Source of the DNA: Meridianimarinicoccus sp044221805 | GTDB lineage: Bacteria; Pseudomonadota; Alphaproteobacteria; Rhodobacterales; Rhodobacteraceae | Direction of reading: 5' to 3' | Length of the DNA: 15,470 bases | Assembly (NCBI GenBank): GCA_044221805.1 | Contig: JBGAOK010000084.1 | Coordinates: 1 to 15,470, forward strand | Shown: piece after piece, positions 1 through 7,204 of the stretch | Position numbering within the stretch: the first letter of the stretch is position 1 | Layout of the letters: each line of letters opens with the position of its first letter | Translations under genes and position numbers: made by a program | Notes under the pieces: generated by a model | The model's database searches: none | What the model saw: only the letters and a program-made list of their open reading frames with translations | What the model was told of the DNA's origin: nothing

Positions 1-645
1 CCGCCCGAACATCCCGCACGGCAGGAGCACGACACCTTCTACATGGCCCGCGCCGCAGGCGACACCCGCCCGCCCCATGTGCTCAGGACCCACACCTCGC
101 CGGTGCAGATCCGGGCGATGGAGAAGCTCGGCGCGCCGATCCGGGTGATCGCGCCGGGCCGGGTCTATCGCGCCGACTACGACCAGACCCACACGCCGAT
201 GTTCCACCAGATCGAAGGCCTCGCGATCGACCGCGGGATCTCGATGGCGAACCTGAAATGGGTGCTCGAGGAATTCTTCTCGGCCTTCTTCGGGCGTGAG
301 GTGAAGACCCGCTTCCGCGCCTCGCACTTCCCCTTCACCGAACCCTCGGCCGAGGTCGACATCCAGTGTTCCTGGGAGGGCGGCACCGTGAAGGTGGGCG
401 AGGGCGACGGCTGGCTCGAGGTGCTGGGATCGGGCATGGTTCACCCCAAGGTCCTGCGCGCCGCGGGCGTGGACCCCGAGGAATGGCAGGGCTTCGCCTT
501 CGGCCTCGGCATCGACCGGCTGGCGATGCTGAAATACGGCATCCCCGACCTGCGCGCCTTCTTCGACAGCGACCTGCGCTGGCTGCGGCACTACGGGTTC
601 AGCGCGCTGGACGTGCCGACGCTCAGGGGCGGGATCGGAGGCTGA
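1..645 (+). CDS. pheS: Phenylalanine--tRNA ligase alpha subunit, 3' part (5' end outside window)
   Basis: This is the catalytic alpha subunit of the cytoplasmic alpha2-beta2 phenylalanyl-tRNA synthetase, which charges tRNA-Phe. The frame is open from base 1, so the window holds only the last 214 residues of a protein that is usually about 350 long. Class II synthetase motifs are visible: HPARQEHDTFYM at the left edge, motif 2 as GRVYRADYDQTHTPMFHQ, and motif 3 as GFAFGLGIDRLAMLKYGIPD near the C-terminus. It ends in TGA at 643-645. The beta subunit gene follows on the same strand, but only after a 422-bp gap, which is long for a pheS-pheT pair. An ATG at 43 is internal and is not the start. 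Identification is firm. Confidence 0.97.
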   Translation, partial: PPEHPARQEHDTFYMARAAGDTRPPHVLRTHTSPVQIRAMEKLGAPIRVIAPGRVYRADYDQTHTPMFHQIEGLAIDRGISMANLKWVLEEFFSAFFGREVKTRFRASHFPFTEPSAEVDIQCSWEGGTVKVGEGDGWLEVLGSGMVHPKVLRAAGVDPEEWQGFAFGLGIDRLAMLKYGIPDLRAFFDSDLRWLRHYGFSALDVPTLRGGIGG

Positions 646-1067
646 AGCGGCCCTCCGTGGCCGGCCTGGTCCGGATCGGCGCGCCCGTCATGCCCTCCTT
701 GGGGGTGATCCGCCCCGGGGCTGACTCCGGTCCGTGACCGGCCGGCCCGCGCGGTCCCCCCGAGGCCGCTGTCCTGTCGCACCCTTCTCCGAGTGCGCCC
801 TCGCCGCGGCTGACATCGTTCCACCGGAACGGCTTGCGTGCTCGCCGACCCCCCCTTCTTCTTGGCCCAAATACTCCCGCCGGAGGCGCCGCGCGCATCG
901 CGCGCGGCACGGCCCAACGGGATGAGACCCCGCGACAGCGGGGGCGAAGACGGGCGGGAGCGCCTCCGCCGCCGGCCTATCGGTCTCGCAAGCGGCCCAA
1001 GCCCCGGCTTCCCTTCGCCGCCCGCCTGCGGTAAGCGACGGGCCGTCGCGCGCACGGGAGACCACCC
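646..1067. other. 422-bp intergenic region between pheS and pheT with GC-rich hairpins
   Basis: I see no convincing gene here. The stretch holds several perfect inverted repeats: 727-741 (6-bp arms, CCGGTC/GACCGG), 888-908 (9-bp arms) and 928-943 (6-bp arms, CCCCGC/GCGGGG). None is followed by a T-run, so none is a standard terminator. At 860-886 is CTTGGCCCAAATACTCC followed by CGCCGGAGG. From memory this resembles a short element common between genes in Rhodobacterales; that is recall, not a search result. A 5' leader or separate promoter for pheT is possible, but I could not pick convincing -35/-10 boxes. The pheT ribosome binding site is GGGAG at 1056-1060. Confidence 0.6.
888..908. repeat. 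Perfect 9-bp inverted repeat (hairpin) between pheS and pheT
   Basis: The arms GCCGCGCGC (888-896) and GCGCGCGGC (900-908) pair perfectly around the 3-nt loop ATC. The hairpin directly follows the AT-richer segment at 860-886 that I suspect is a recurrent intergenic element. There is no T-tract on either side, so simple rho-independent termination is unlikely. Confidence 0.6.
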
Positions 1068-3473
1068 ATGAAATTCACCCTGTCCTGGCTCAAGGATCAT
1101 CTCGAGACCGAGGCTTCGGTCGAGACGATCGCCGAGACGCTGACCGATCTCGGGCTCGAGGTCGAGGGCGTCGAGAACCCGGCGGCGCGGCTGAAGGACT
1201 TCACCCTCGGCAAGGTGCTGGCCGCCGAGAAGCATCCCGATGCCGACAAGCTGCGGGTCTGCCGGGTGCTGACCGACGCGGGCGAGACCCAGATCGTCTG
1301 TGGTGCCCCGAACGCGCGGGAGGGCATCACCGTCGTGGTGGCGAAGCCCGGCACCTACATCCCTGGCATCGACACCACGATCCAGGTCGGCCGGATCCGC
1401 GGCGTGGAAAGCCACGGCATGATGTGCTCGGAACGCGAGATGGAACTGTCCGAGGCCCATGATGGCATCATCGAACTGCCCTCGGGCGAGGTCGGCGAGC
1501 GTTTCGTGGACTGGCTGGCGGCCCATGCGCCCGAGAAGATCGACCCGGTGATCGAGATCGCCATCACCCCGAACCGCGCCGATGCACTGGGGATCCACGG
1601 CATCGCCCGCGATCTGGCCGCCCGCGGCCTCGGCCGGCTGATCGACCGCCCGGTGGAACCGGTGCCCGGCGGCTTTCCCTGCCCGGTCCCGGTGACGATC
1701 GACGCCGACACGCTGGAGGCCTGCCCGGTCTTCTACGGCCGGCTGATCCGCGGCGTGAAGAACGGGCCCTCGCCCGCGTGGTTGCAGCGCCGGCTGACGG
1801 CAATCGGGCTCCGGCCCATCAGCTTCCTGGTCGACGTGACCAACTTCTTCACCATCGACCGGAACCGGCCGCTGCACGTCTTCGACGCCGACCGGATCCG
1901 CGGCGGGCTGCGCGTCCACCGGGCCCGGGGCGGCGAAAGCCTGGTCGGCCTCGACGGCAAGACCTACGCCTTCGAGGCGGGCATGACGCTGATCTCGGAC
2001 GCCGAGGAAGTGGAAAGCATCGCCGGTGTGATGGGCGGCGCGCGCACCGGCGTCTCGGACGAGACCGTCAACGTCTTCGTGGAAGCCGCCTATTTCGATC
2101 CGATCCGCACCGCCCAGACCGGCCGCGCGCTGAAGATCAACTCGGATGCCCGCTACCGTTTTGAGCGCGGCATCGACCCGGCCTGGACGCCTGTGGGGAT
2201 CGAGGCCGCGACACGGATGATCCTCGAGATCGCCGGGGGCGAGGCGTCTGATCTGGTCGTGGCGGGCGCCGTGCCCGACACCGCGCGGGCCTACCGGCTG
2301 GATCCGGCACGGGTCAGCCGGCTGGTGGGCATGGACATTCCCGCGGCGACCCAGCGCGCGACGCTGGAGGCGCTCGGCTTCCGGTTCGACGGCGACATGG
2401 CGCAGGTGCCCAGCTGGCGCCCCGACATCCTGGGCGAGGCCGATCTGGTCGAGGAGGTTGCCCGGCTCGCCTCGCTGACGAAGCTTGAGGGCCAGCCGCT
2501 GGCCCGGGCGCAGGCCGGCGTGCCGAAGCCGATCCTGACCCCGCAGCAGAAGCGCGAGGCGCAGGCGCGGCGGCGGCTGGCGGCGCTGGGGTACAACGAA
2601 TGCGTCACCTACAGCTTCATCGACGCGGCCTCGGCCGCCGCCTTCGGGGCCGGCGCGGCGGCGCGGCTGGAGAACCCGATCAGTTCCGAGATGACCCATC
2701 TGCGCCCGGACCTGCTGCCCGGCCTGCTGCAGGCGGCAGCGCGCAACCAGGCGCGGGGCTTCGCCGATCTGGTGCTGTTCGAGGTCGGCCCAGTCTTCTC
2801 GGGCGGCGAGCCGGGCGAGCAGGCGCTGGTCGCGGCGGGCCTTCTGGTCGGCGCCACCGGCCCGCGCGCGCCCCAGGGGGCGCGGCGTCCGGTCGACCTC
2901 TATGACGCCAAGGCCGACATGGAGGCGGTGCTGGCCGCCCTAGGCGCGCCCGAGAAGCGGATGATCTTCCGCGACGCCCCGGCCTGGTTCCACCCGGGAC
3001 GGTCGGGCCGGGTCGGGCTCGGCCCGCAGAAGACCCTTGCGGTGTTCGGCGAGTTGCACCCGAAGGTCCTGAAGGCCTTCGACGTGAAGGGCCCTGCGGT
3101 CGCCTTCGTGGTGATCCCCGACGCGGTGCCGCAGCCCAAGGCCGGCGGCACGGCCCGGCCGGCGCTGATTCTGCACGACCTGCAGGCGGTCGAGCGTGAC
3201 TTTGCCTTCGTGGTCGATGCAAGGGTCGCCGCGCTGGATCTGGTCAATGCGGCGGCGGGTGCCGACAAGGCGCTGATCGAGGCGGTCAGCGTCTTCGACG
3301 AATTCGCCGGCCCGGCGGCCGAGGCGCAGATGGGGGCGGGGAAGAAGTCGCTGGCGATCTCGGTCCGGCTGCAACCGACCGAGAAGACCCTGACCGAGAA
3401 GGAGATCGAGGCCGTCGCGGCGAAGATCGTCGAGAAGGTCGGCAAGGCCACCGGCGGAAGCCTGCGCGGCTAA
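1068..3473 (+). CDS. pheT: Phenylalanine--tRNA ligase beta subunit
   Basis: This is the beta subunit of phenylalanyl-tRNA synthetase. It binds tRNA-Phe and carries the editing site that removes mischarged tyrosine. At 801 residues it has the usual full bacterial length. Domains in order, from family knowledge: an N-terminal segment starting MKFTLSWLKDHLET; an OB-fold tRNA-binding domain at about 40-150 (KHPDADKLRVCRV, then GRIRGVESHGMMCSERE); the B3/B4 editing region at about 205-390; the B5 domain at about 400-470; a catalytic-like core; and a C-terminal anticodon-binding ferredoxin-like domain over the last 95 or so residues. The start is fixed by GGGAG seven bases upstream of ATG 1068 and by the canonical N-terminus. 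It ends just before a strong hairpin shared with a convergent gene. No damage is seen. Confidence 0.97.
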   Translation: MKFTLSWLKDHLETEASVETIAETLTDLGLEVEGVENPAARLKDFTLGKVLAAEKHPDADKLRVCRVLTDAGETQIVCGAPNAREGITVVVAKPGTYIPGIDTTIQVGRIRGVESHGMMCSEREMELSEAHDGIIELPSGEVGERFVDWLAAHAPEKIDPVIEIAITPNRADALGIHGIARDLAARGLGRLIDRPVEPVPGGFPCPVPVTIDADTLEACPVFYGRLIRGVKNGPSPAWLQRRLTAIGLRPISFLVDVTNFFTIDRNRPLHVFDADRIRGGLRVHRARGGESLVGLDGKTYAFEAGMTLISDAEEVESIAGVMGGARTGVSDETVNVFVEAAYFDPIRTAQTGRALKINSDARYRFERGIDPAWTPVGIEAATRMILEIAGGEASDLVVAGAVPDTARAYRLDPARVSRLVGMDIPAATQRATLEALGFRFDGDMAQVPSWRPDILGEADLVEEVARLASLTKLEGQPLARAQAGVPKPILTPQQKREAQARRRLAALGYNECVTYSFIDAASAAAFGAGAAARLENPISSEMTHLRPDLLPGLLQAAARNQARGFADLVLFEVGPVFSGGEPGEQALVAAGLLVGATGPRAPQGARRPVDLYDAKADMEAVLAALGAPEKRMIFRDAPAWFHPGRSGRVGLGPQKTLAVFGELHPKVLKAFDVKGPAVAFVVIPDAVPQPKAGGTARPALILHDLQAVERDFAFVVDARVAALDLVNAAAGADKALIEAVSVFDEFAGPAAEAQMGAGKKSLAISVRLQPTEKTLTEKEIEAVAAKIVEKVGKATGGSLRG

Positions 3474-3481
3474 CGGGCCAT

Positions 3482-3516
3482 GGCCGCGCCGGGGGTTGAC
3501 CCCGGCGCCGGCCTTT
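3482..3516 (+). terminator. Likely terminator after pheT (also between convergent genes)
   Basis: The stem GCGCCGGGG (3486-3494) pairs perfectly with CCCCGGCGC (3500-3508) around the loop GTTGA. It is extended by GGCC on both sides (3482-3485 with 3510-3513) past one bulged base at 3509. A short TTT (3514-3516) follows on the plus strand. It sits between the stop codons of pheT and the convergent glutathione transferase gene, so it may stop transcription from both sides, although no T-run lies on the minus-strand side. Confidence 0.7.
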
Positions 3517-3520
3517 CCGG

Positions 3521-4252
3521 TCAGGCGGCGGGGATCTCCAGCCCGCGCTGCACCGCCGGGCGGTCCAGGAAGCGGTCCAGATAGGCGATCAGGTTCGGCC
3601 GGTCCCACCAGCCCACCAGCTCGCGCACCTCGTAGAACTCGAGCGAGCGCAGCCAGGGCGCGATGGCGATGTCGGCGATGGAATAGTCGCCGGCGATCCA
3701 GTCGCGGCCTTCCAGCGCCTTTTCCAGCACGTCGAGCAGGCGCCGGACCTCGGCCGCATAGCGGGCGCGGGGGCGCGGATCCTCGATCTCGGCACCGGCG
3801 AACTTCGCGAAGAAGCCCAGCTGGCCGAACATCGGCCCGACGCCGCCCATCTGGAACATCAGCCACTGGATGACTTCAAGCCGCTGCGCCGCGGTATTGC
3901 CGATCAGCCGGCCGGTCTTCTCGGCCAGATGGATCAGGATTGCGCCGGACTCGAACAGCGCCAGCGGCTGGCCGTCCGGCCCGTCGGGGTCGATGATCGC
4001 GGGGATCTTGTTGTTGGGGTTCAGCGACAGGAATTCCGGGCTTTTCACCTCGGCATCGGTCAGGTTGATCCGGTGCGCCTCATAGGGCAGGCCCAGCTCT
4101 TCCAGCGCGATCGACACCTTCCGCCCGTTCGGGGTCGGGAAGGAATAAAGCTGCAGCCGGTCGGGATGCACCGCCGGCCAGCGCCGGGTCACCGGGAAGC
4201 CGGAAAGGTCGCTGGCGGGCACGCCGCCGCCGATCGGTCCGAGACGGGTCAT
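3521..4252 (-). CDS. Glutathione S-transferase family protein, Nu-class (YfcG/YghU-like)
   Basis: This is a cytosolic glutathione transferase-fold protein of 243 residues. The thioredoxin-like N-terminal domain shows LYSFPTPNGRKVSIALEELG, then NPNNKIPAIIDPDGPDGQPL and LFESGAILIHLAEKTG. These are the TPNG and NNKIPA signatures of E. coli YfcG and YghU, known as glutathione-dependent disulfide-bond reductases. The helical C-terminal domain has QWLMFQMGGVGPMFGQ and the conserved GDYSIADIAIAPW. About 30 residues precede the first beta-strand, an extension more like YghU than YfcG. The start ATG (complement of 4250-4252) is supported by GAGGGA a few bases upstream; an in-frame upstream start at 4375 would cross the intergenic region without a binding site. 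The gene is divergent from mscL and convergent with pheT. The exact substrate is unknown. Confidence 0.92.
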   Translation of the reverse strand: MTRLGPIGGGVPASDLSGFPVTRRWPAVHPDRLQLYSFPTPNGRKVSIALEELGLPYEAHRINLTDAEVKSPEFLSLNPNNKIPAIIDPDGPDGQPLALFESGAILIHLAEKTGRLIGNTAAQRLEVIQWLMFQMGGVGPMFGQLGFFAKFAGAEIEDPRPRARYAAEVRRLLDVLEKALEGRDWIAGDYSIADIAIAPWLRSLEFYEVRELVGWWDRPNLIAYLDRFLDRPAVQRGLEIPAA

Positions 4253-4266
4253 GACAATTCCCTCAT

Positions 4267-4303
4267 GCAGGTTACCATCCCGATATCGGCATGCACGACC
4301 TGC
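4267..4303. promoter_or_regulatory. Nested palindromes between divergent GST and mscL genes (possible operator)
   Basis: A perfect 10-bp palindrome, CCGATATCGG (4280-4289), lies nearly centred inside a wider inverted repeat, GCAGGT (4267-4272) with ACCTGC (4298-4303). The element is 15 bases upstream of the GST start codon and about 100 bases upstream of mscL. The position suits a regulator site, but no regulator gene is adjacent and I recognise no known operator. Confidence 0.35.
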
Positions 4304-4401
4304 GGTTGAAGGCCGCGATCGGTGCGCAGACGGCGGGCGGGGTGTTCGCAACTGCAGAAAGGCGCGGGCCGGCACGCGGAACTGGGAAGGAAGGGCGAAA
4401 G

Positions 4402-4806
4402 ATGCTCAAGGAATTCAGGGATTTCATCGCCCGCGGCAATGTCATGGACATGGCGGTCGGGATCATCATCGGCGCGGCCTTTACCGCCATCGTCACCTCG
4501 CTGGTCGAGGATCTGATCACGCCCTTCATCAGCCTGTTCACCGGCGGGATCGATTTCTCGGGCCTCGGCGTCCGGCTGGGCGAGGGCGACTACGCCGCCA
4601 CCTTCGCCTACGGCAACTTCCTCACCGCGGTGATCCGGTTCCTGATCATCGCCTGGGTGGTGTTCCTGCTGGTGAAGCTGGTGAACCGGGTGAAGGACGC
4701 CGCGATCGGCGCCGAGCCGACCGGCCCGGAAGCGCCCCCGGAGCCCAGCCAGACCGAGCTCTTGATCGAGATTCGCGACGCGCTCCGGGCGCAGAAGGCG
4801 GGCTGA
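4402..4806 (+). CDS. mscL: Large-conductance mechanosensitive channel
   Basis: MscL forms a homopentameric pore in the inner membrane that opens under high membrane tension and releases solutes during hypo-osmotic shock. The 134-residue length matches the family (E. coli, 136). Visible parts: an N-terminal amphipathic helix, MLKEFRDFIARGNVMDMAVG; TM1 from about residue 15 (IIIGAAFTAIVTSLVEDLIT); a periplasmic loop; TM2 (FLTAVIRFLIIAWVVFLLVK); and a C-terminal helix ending QTELLIEIRDALRAQ. The start at 4402 is chosen from the canonical N-terminus and the purine-rich GGAAGGAAGGG at 4385-4395. An in-frame ATG at 4291 would add 37 residues unlike the family. It converges on rpsU, whose terminator begins about 20 bases after the mscL stop. 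Identification is firm. Confidence 0.97.
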   Translation: MLKEFRDFIARGNVMDMAVGIIIGAAFTAIVTSLVEDLITPFISLFTGGIDFSGLGVRLGEGDYAATFAYGNFLTAVIRFLIIAWVVFLLVKLVNRVKDAAIGAEPTGPEAPPEPSQTELLIEIRDALRAQKAG

Positions 4807-4826
4807 GCCGGGACGGGCTGGCCCCG

Positions 4827-4862
4827 AAAAAAGACAGACCCCCGGGCAGAGCCGCGGGGGTC
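4827..4862 (-). terminator. Rho-independent terminator of rpsU
   Basis: Read on the minus strand, the stem GACCCCC/GGGGGTC (4856-4862 with 4837-4843) is extended inward by one more pair, a bulge and a GGC/GCC helix. A run of six T follows after a few bases (A4827-A4832 on the plus strand). It lies 37 bases past the rpsU stop. It may also stop mscL read-through as a hairpin, but there is no T-run on that side. Confidence 0.88.
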
Positions 4863-4898
4863 GTCAGGCGACACGAGCCGCCGGTTCGCTTGGGTCGC

Positions 4899-5105
4899 TC
4901 AGACGAGCCCTTCGCGCTGCGCCTTTTTCCGGGCGAGCTTGCGCGCGCGGCGGATCGCTTCCGCCTTCTCGCGGGCTTTCTTCTCGGACGGCTTCTCGAA
5001 ATGCTGCTTGAGCTTCATTTCGCGGAACACGCCCTCGCGCTGAAGTTTCTTCTTGAGCGCGCGAAGTGCCTGATCGACATTGTTGTCGCGAACACTGACC
5101 TGCAT
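4899..5105 (-). CDS. rpsU: 30S ribosomal protein S21
   Basis: S21 is a small basic protein of the 30S subunit platform, near the anti-Shine-Dalgarno end of 16S rRNA, and it helps translation initiation. The protein has 68 residues, starting MQVSVRDNNVDQALRALKKK and then REGVFREMKLKQHFEKPSEK, followed by a Lys/Arg-rich tail ending KKAQREGLV. This is the alphaproteobacterial form. The start (complement of 5103-5105) is set by the conserved N-terminus. A purine-rich AGGAAGG lies upstream but about 14 bases away, with a short palindrome between it and the ATG. A clear terminator follows. The gene is divergent from a COQ9-family gene with 120 bp between the start codons. Confidence 0.97.
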   Translation of the reverse strand: MQVSVRDNNVDQALRALKKKLQREGVFREMKLKQHFEKPSEKKAREKAEAIRRARKLARKKAQREGLV

Positions 5106-5106
5106 C

Positions 5107-5119
5107 GTGGTGTCACCAC
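5107..5119. promoter_or_regulatory. 13-bp palindrome between rpsU ribosome binding site and start codon
   Basis: GTGGTG (5107-5112) and CACCAC (5114-5119) flank one central base. In the mRNA of the minus-strand gene this could fold as GTGGT-GAC-ACCAC, ending one base before the AUG and just after AGGAAGG. The hairpin would bring the binding site closer to the start codon or limit access to it. Function is inferred only. Confidence 0.4.
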
Positions 5120-5155
5120 CTTCCTGGTTAGAGTTGCATGAATTGCAGGAAGCGG

Positions 5156-5175
5156 CCCGATAACAGGGAATCGGG
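5156..5175. repeat. Spaced inverted repeat in the rpsU-COQ9 divergent region
   Basis: CCCGAT (5156-5161) and ATCGGG (5170-5175) are separated by 8 bases, in the middle of the 120-bp region between the divergent rpsU and COQ9 start codons. It could be a regulator site or a hairpin in the rpsU leader. Nearby, TTGCA occurs twice as a direct repeat at about 5134-5147. No convincing -35/-10 pair was found for either gene. Confidence 0.3.
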
Positions 5176-5225
5176 ACCATGTCCACCGCCCATCGGCGGC
5201 GAATCTCGGCCAAGCGGAGGATACC

Positions 5226-5972
5226 ATGACCGAATTCGTGCCCCCCACCGGCGGGGCTGCCGGGGGCGCTTCGGGCGGGCCTTCGAACGGGCGCGACGCG
5301 AAGGCCGCGCTGCTGGCCGCGATCGCGCCGCATGTGCCCTTCGACGGCTGGTCGGAGGCCGCGTTCCGGGCCGCCATCGCCGACAGCGGCGTCGATCCGG
5401 CGCTGGCGCGCGGCGTCTGTCCGCGCGGCGCCGTCGACCTGGCGCTGGCGTTCCACCGCGCCGGGGATGACGAGATGGTCCGGCGCCTGCAGGACAGCGA
5501 CCTGAGCACGCTGCGCTTCCGCGACCGGATCGCCCGCGCCGTCCGCTACCGGCTGGAGGCGGTGCCCGACCGCGAGATGGTGCGCCGGGGGATGACCCTG
5601 TTCGCGCTGCCGACCCATGCGCTGGACGGCGCGAAAGCCATCTGGGGCACCGTGGACCGGATCTGGGACACCCTGGGCGACCGGTCCGAGGACGTGACCT
5701 GGTACACCAAGCGCGCCAGCCTGGGCGGGGTCTATTCGGCGACGCTGCTCTACTGGCTGGGCGACGACAGCCCGGGTCACGCCCGCACCTGGGAATTCCT
5801 CGACCGTCGCATCGACGAGGTGATGCAGGTCGAGAAGCTGAAGGCCGGGATCCGGGGCAACGCGGCACTGAAACCGCTTCTCAGCCTGCCCGACTGGGCG
5901 CTAGGTTTCATCCGGGCGCCGGCACGCACGGCGCGGAAAGACATGCCCGGACGCTGGACAGGGCCACAGTGA
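5226..5972 (+). CDS. COQ9 family protein (ubiquinone biosynthesis accessory factor)
   Basis: COQ9 proteins bind lipids and, in mitochondria, present ubiquinone precursors to the hydroxylase COQ7. Bacterial homologues in alphaproteobacteria are assumed to do something similar at the inner membrane. This protein has 248 residues. After a Gly/Pro-rich N-terminus of about 22 residues come the family signatures: LLAAIAPHVPFDGWSEAAFR (about 29-48), CPRGAVDLALAFHR, ADREMVRRG-like VPDREMVRRGMTLFALPTHA, YTKRASLGGVYSATLLYWL and FLDRRIDEVMQVEKLK. The fold is TetR-like all-helical by family knowledge, with a C-terminal amphipathic helix thought to bind membrane. The start is supported by GGAGG at 5216-5220, five bases upstream. 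It is divergent from rpsU, and the quinone oxidoreductase gene begins 39 bases downstream, so the two are probably co-transcribed. Confidence 0.92.
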   Translation: MTEFVPPTGGAAGGASGGPSNGRDAKAALLAAIAPHVPFDGWSEAAFRAAIADSGVDPALARGVCPRGAVDLALAFHRAGDDEMVRRLQDSDLSTLRFRDRIARAVRYRLEAVPDREMVRRGMTLFALPTHALDGAKAIWGTVDRIWDTLGDRSEDVTWYTKRASLGGVYSATLLYWLGDDSPGHARTWEFLDRRIDEVMQVEKLKAGIRGNAALKPLLSLPDWALGFIRAPARTARKDMPGRWTGPQ

Positions 5973-6011
5973 CGCCGCCGGGATCCTCCCGCGCGGCAAG
6001 GAGATTTGCCG

Positions 6012-7016
6012 ATGCCGGGAGTATCCCCCCTTCCCTCCACCATGCGCGCGGTCGAGATCACCCGCCCCGGCGGCCCCGAGGTGCTGTGCCCCACGACCCG
6101 GCCCGTGCCGCAGCCCGGCGCCGACGAGATCCTGATCCGCGTCGCCTTTGCCGGGGTGAACCGGCCCGACGCCCTGCAGCGGGCCGGGGCCTACAAGGCG
6201 CCGGCCGATGCCTCGGATCTGCCCGGGCTTGAGGCCGCGGGCGAGGTCGTGGCAGTGGGCGCCGCGGTCAGCCGCTGGAAGCCCGGCGATCCGGTCTGCG
6301 CGCTGCTGCCCGGCGGCGGCTATGCGGAATATGTCACCACGCCCGCCGCCCATGCCCTGCCGGTGCCTGATGGCATGGGCCTCGACCGGGCCGCCTGCCT
6401 GCCCGAGACCTTCTTCACCGTCTGGTCGAACGTCGTCGTCCGGGGCGGGCTGAAGGCGGGCGAGACCTTCCTTGTGCATGGCGGGTCATCGGGCATCGGC
6501 ACCACCGCGATCCAGCTGGCCCATGCGCGGGGCGCGCGGGTCTTCGCCACCGCCGGGTCGGCAGCGAAATGCGCCGTCTGCGCCGAACTGGGCGCCGAGC
6601 GGGCGATCAACTACCGCGAGGAGGATTTCGTGGCGGTCGTGACCGAGGCCGGCGGCGCCGACGTCATCCTCGACATGGTCGGCGGCAGCTATATCCCGCG
6701 CAACATCAAGGCGCTGAAGGACGAGGGCCGGCTGGTGCAGATCGCCTTCCTGGAAAGTCCCAAGGTCGAGCTGAACTTCGCCCAGGTGATGCTGCGCCGG
6801 CTGACCCTGACCGGATCGACCCTGCGCCCGCAATCGGTGCTGGCCAAGGCCCGGATCGCCGAGGCGCTGGAGGCCGAGGTCTGGCCGCTGCTGGCCGCCG
6901 GCCGGCTCGCCCCGGTGATGGACAGCGAATTTGCCCTCAACGACGCCGCGGCGGCCCATGCCCGGATGGAAAGCTCGGCCCATATCGGGAAGATCGTGCT
7001 GCGCGTGGGCGGCTGA
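6012..7016 (+). CDS. NAD(P)H quinone oxidoreductase, PIG3-type zinc-independent MDR family
   Basis: This is a cytosolic medium-chain dehydrogenase/reductase of the quinone oxidoreductase (PIG3/TP53I3-like) group, expected to reduce quinones or other reactive carbonyls with NADPH. The protein has 334 residues. The GroES-like N-terminal part shows FAGVNRPDALQRAGAYKAP and LPGLEAAGEVVAVG. The nucleotide-binding part has VHGGSSGIGTTAIQLA, then ARGARVFATAGSAAKC. The structural and catalytic zinc ligands of alcohol dehydrogenases are absent. ATG 6012 is chosen because AAGGAG (5998-6003) lies eight bases upstream; a TTG at 6006 is too close to that site, and ATG 6042 (MRAVEITRPGG), the family's usual first residues, has no binding site of its own. 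It lies 39 bases after the COQ9 gene. True substrate cannot be told from sequence. Confidence 0.92.
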   Translation: MPGVSPLPSTMRAVEITRPGGPEVLCPTTRPVPQPGADEILIRVAFAGVNRPDALQRAGAYKAPADASDLPGLEAAGEVVAVGAAVSRWKPGDPVCALLPGGGYAEYVTTPAAHALPVPDGMGLDRAACLPETFFTVWSNVVVRGGLKAGETFLVHGGSSGIGTTAIQLAHARGARVFATAGSAAKCAVCAELGAERAINYREEDFVAVVTEAGGADVILDMVGGSYIPRNIKALKDEGRLVQIAFLESPKVELNFAQVMLRRLTLTGSTLRPQSVLAKARIAEALEAEVWPLLAAGRLAPVMDSEFALNDAAAAHARMESSAHIGKIVLRVGG

Positions 7017-7204
7017 GGCCGGCGCGCAGCCATTCTGTGCCCCTGTTCGCAAGTGACCGGGGCGCGGGGATTTTCCGTGCGCGAACGCGCGATGTCGTGT
7101 TAACCTCTGTCCACAGCCACGTTGCGGGGCGACATCCGCAGCGTGCCGTCCTTGCCAGTGCCGGCCGTTTTCGCCTTGGGGCTACACCCGTCGGGGACAC
7201 TGGC

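Noticed and set aside
838..1071. Small open frame starting at GTG, containing Phe-Phe near its start and ending in a TGA that overlaps the pheT ATG, as a pheL-like attenuator leader
   Set aside because: Only two adjacent Phe codons, a 77-codon length, no ribosome binding site and no terminator with a T-run. The Phe codons fall in the suspected recurrent intergenic element.
591..2699. A 702-codon open frame on the minus strand opposite pheT and the pheS-pheT gap
   Set aside because: The translation is rich in Arg, Gly, His and Asp with no domain I recognise, and it lies opposite a fully conserved gene. Long antisense frames are common in DNA of this GC content.
7036..7077. GCCCC...GGGGC pair followed by ATTTT after the quinone oxidoreductase gene, as a terminator
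   Set aside because: The stem has only five pairs around a 15-base loop, and an extra GC-rich stretch lies before the T-run; too weak to list.
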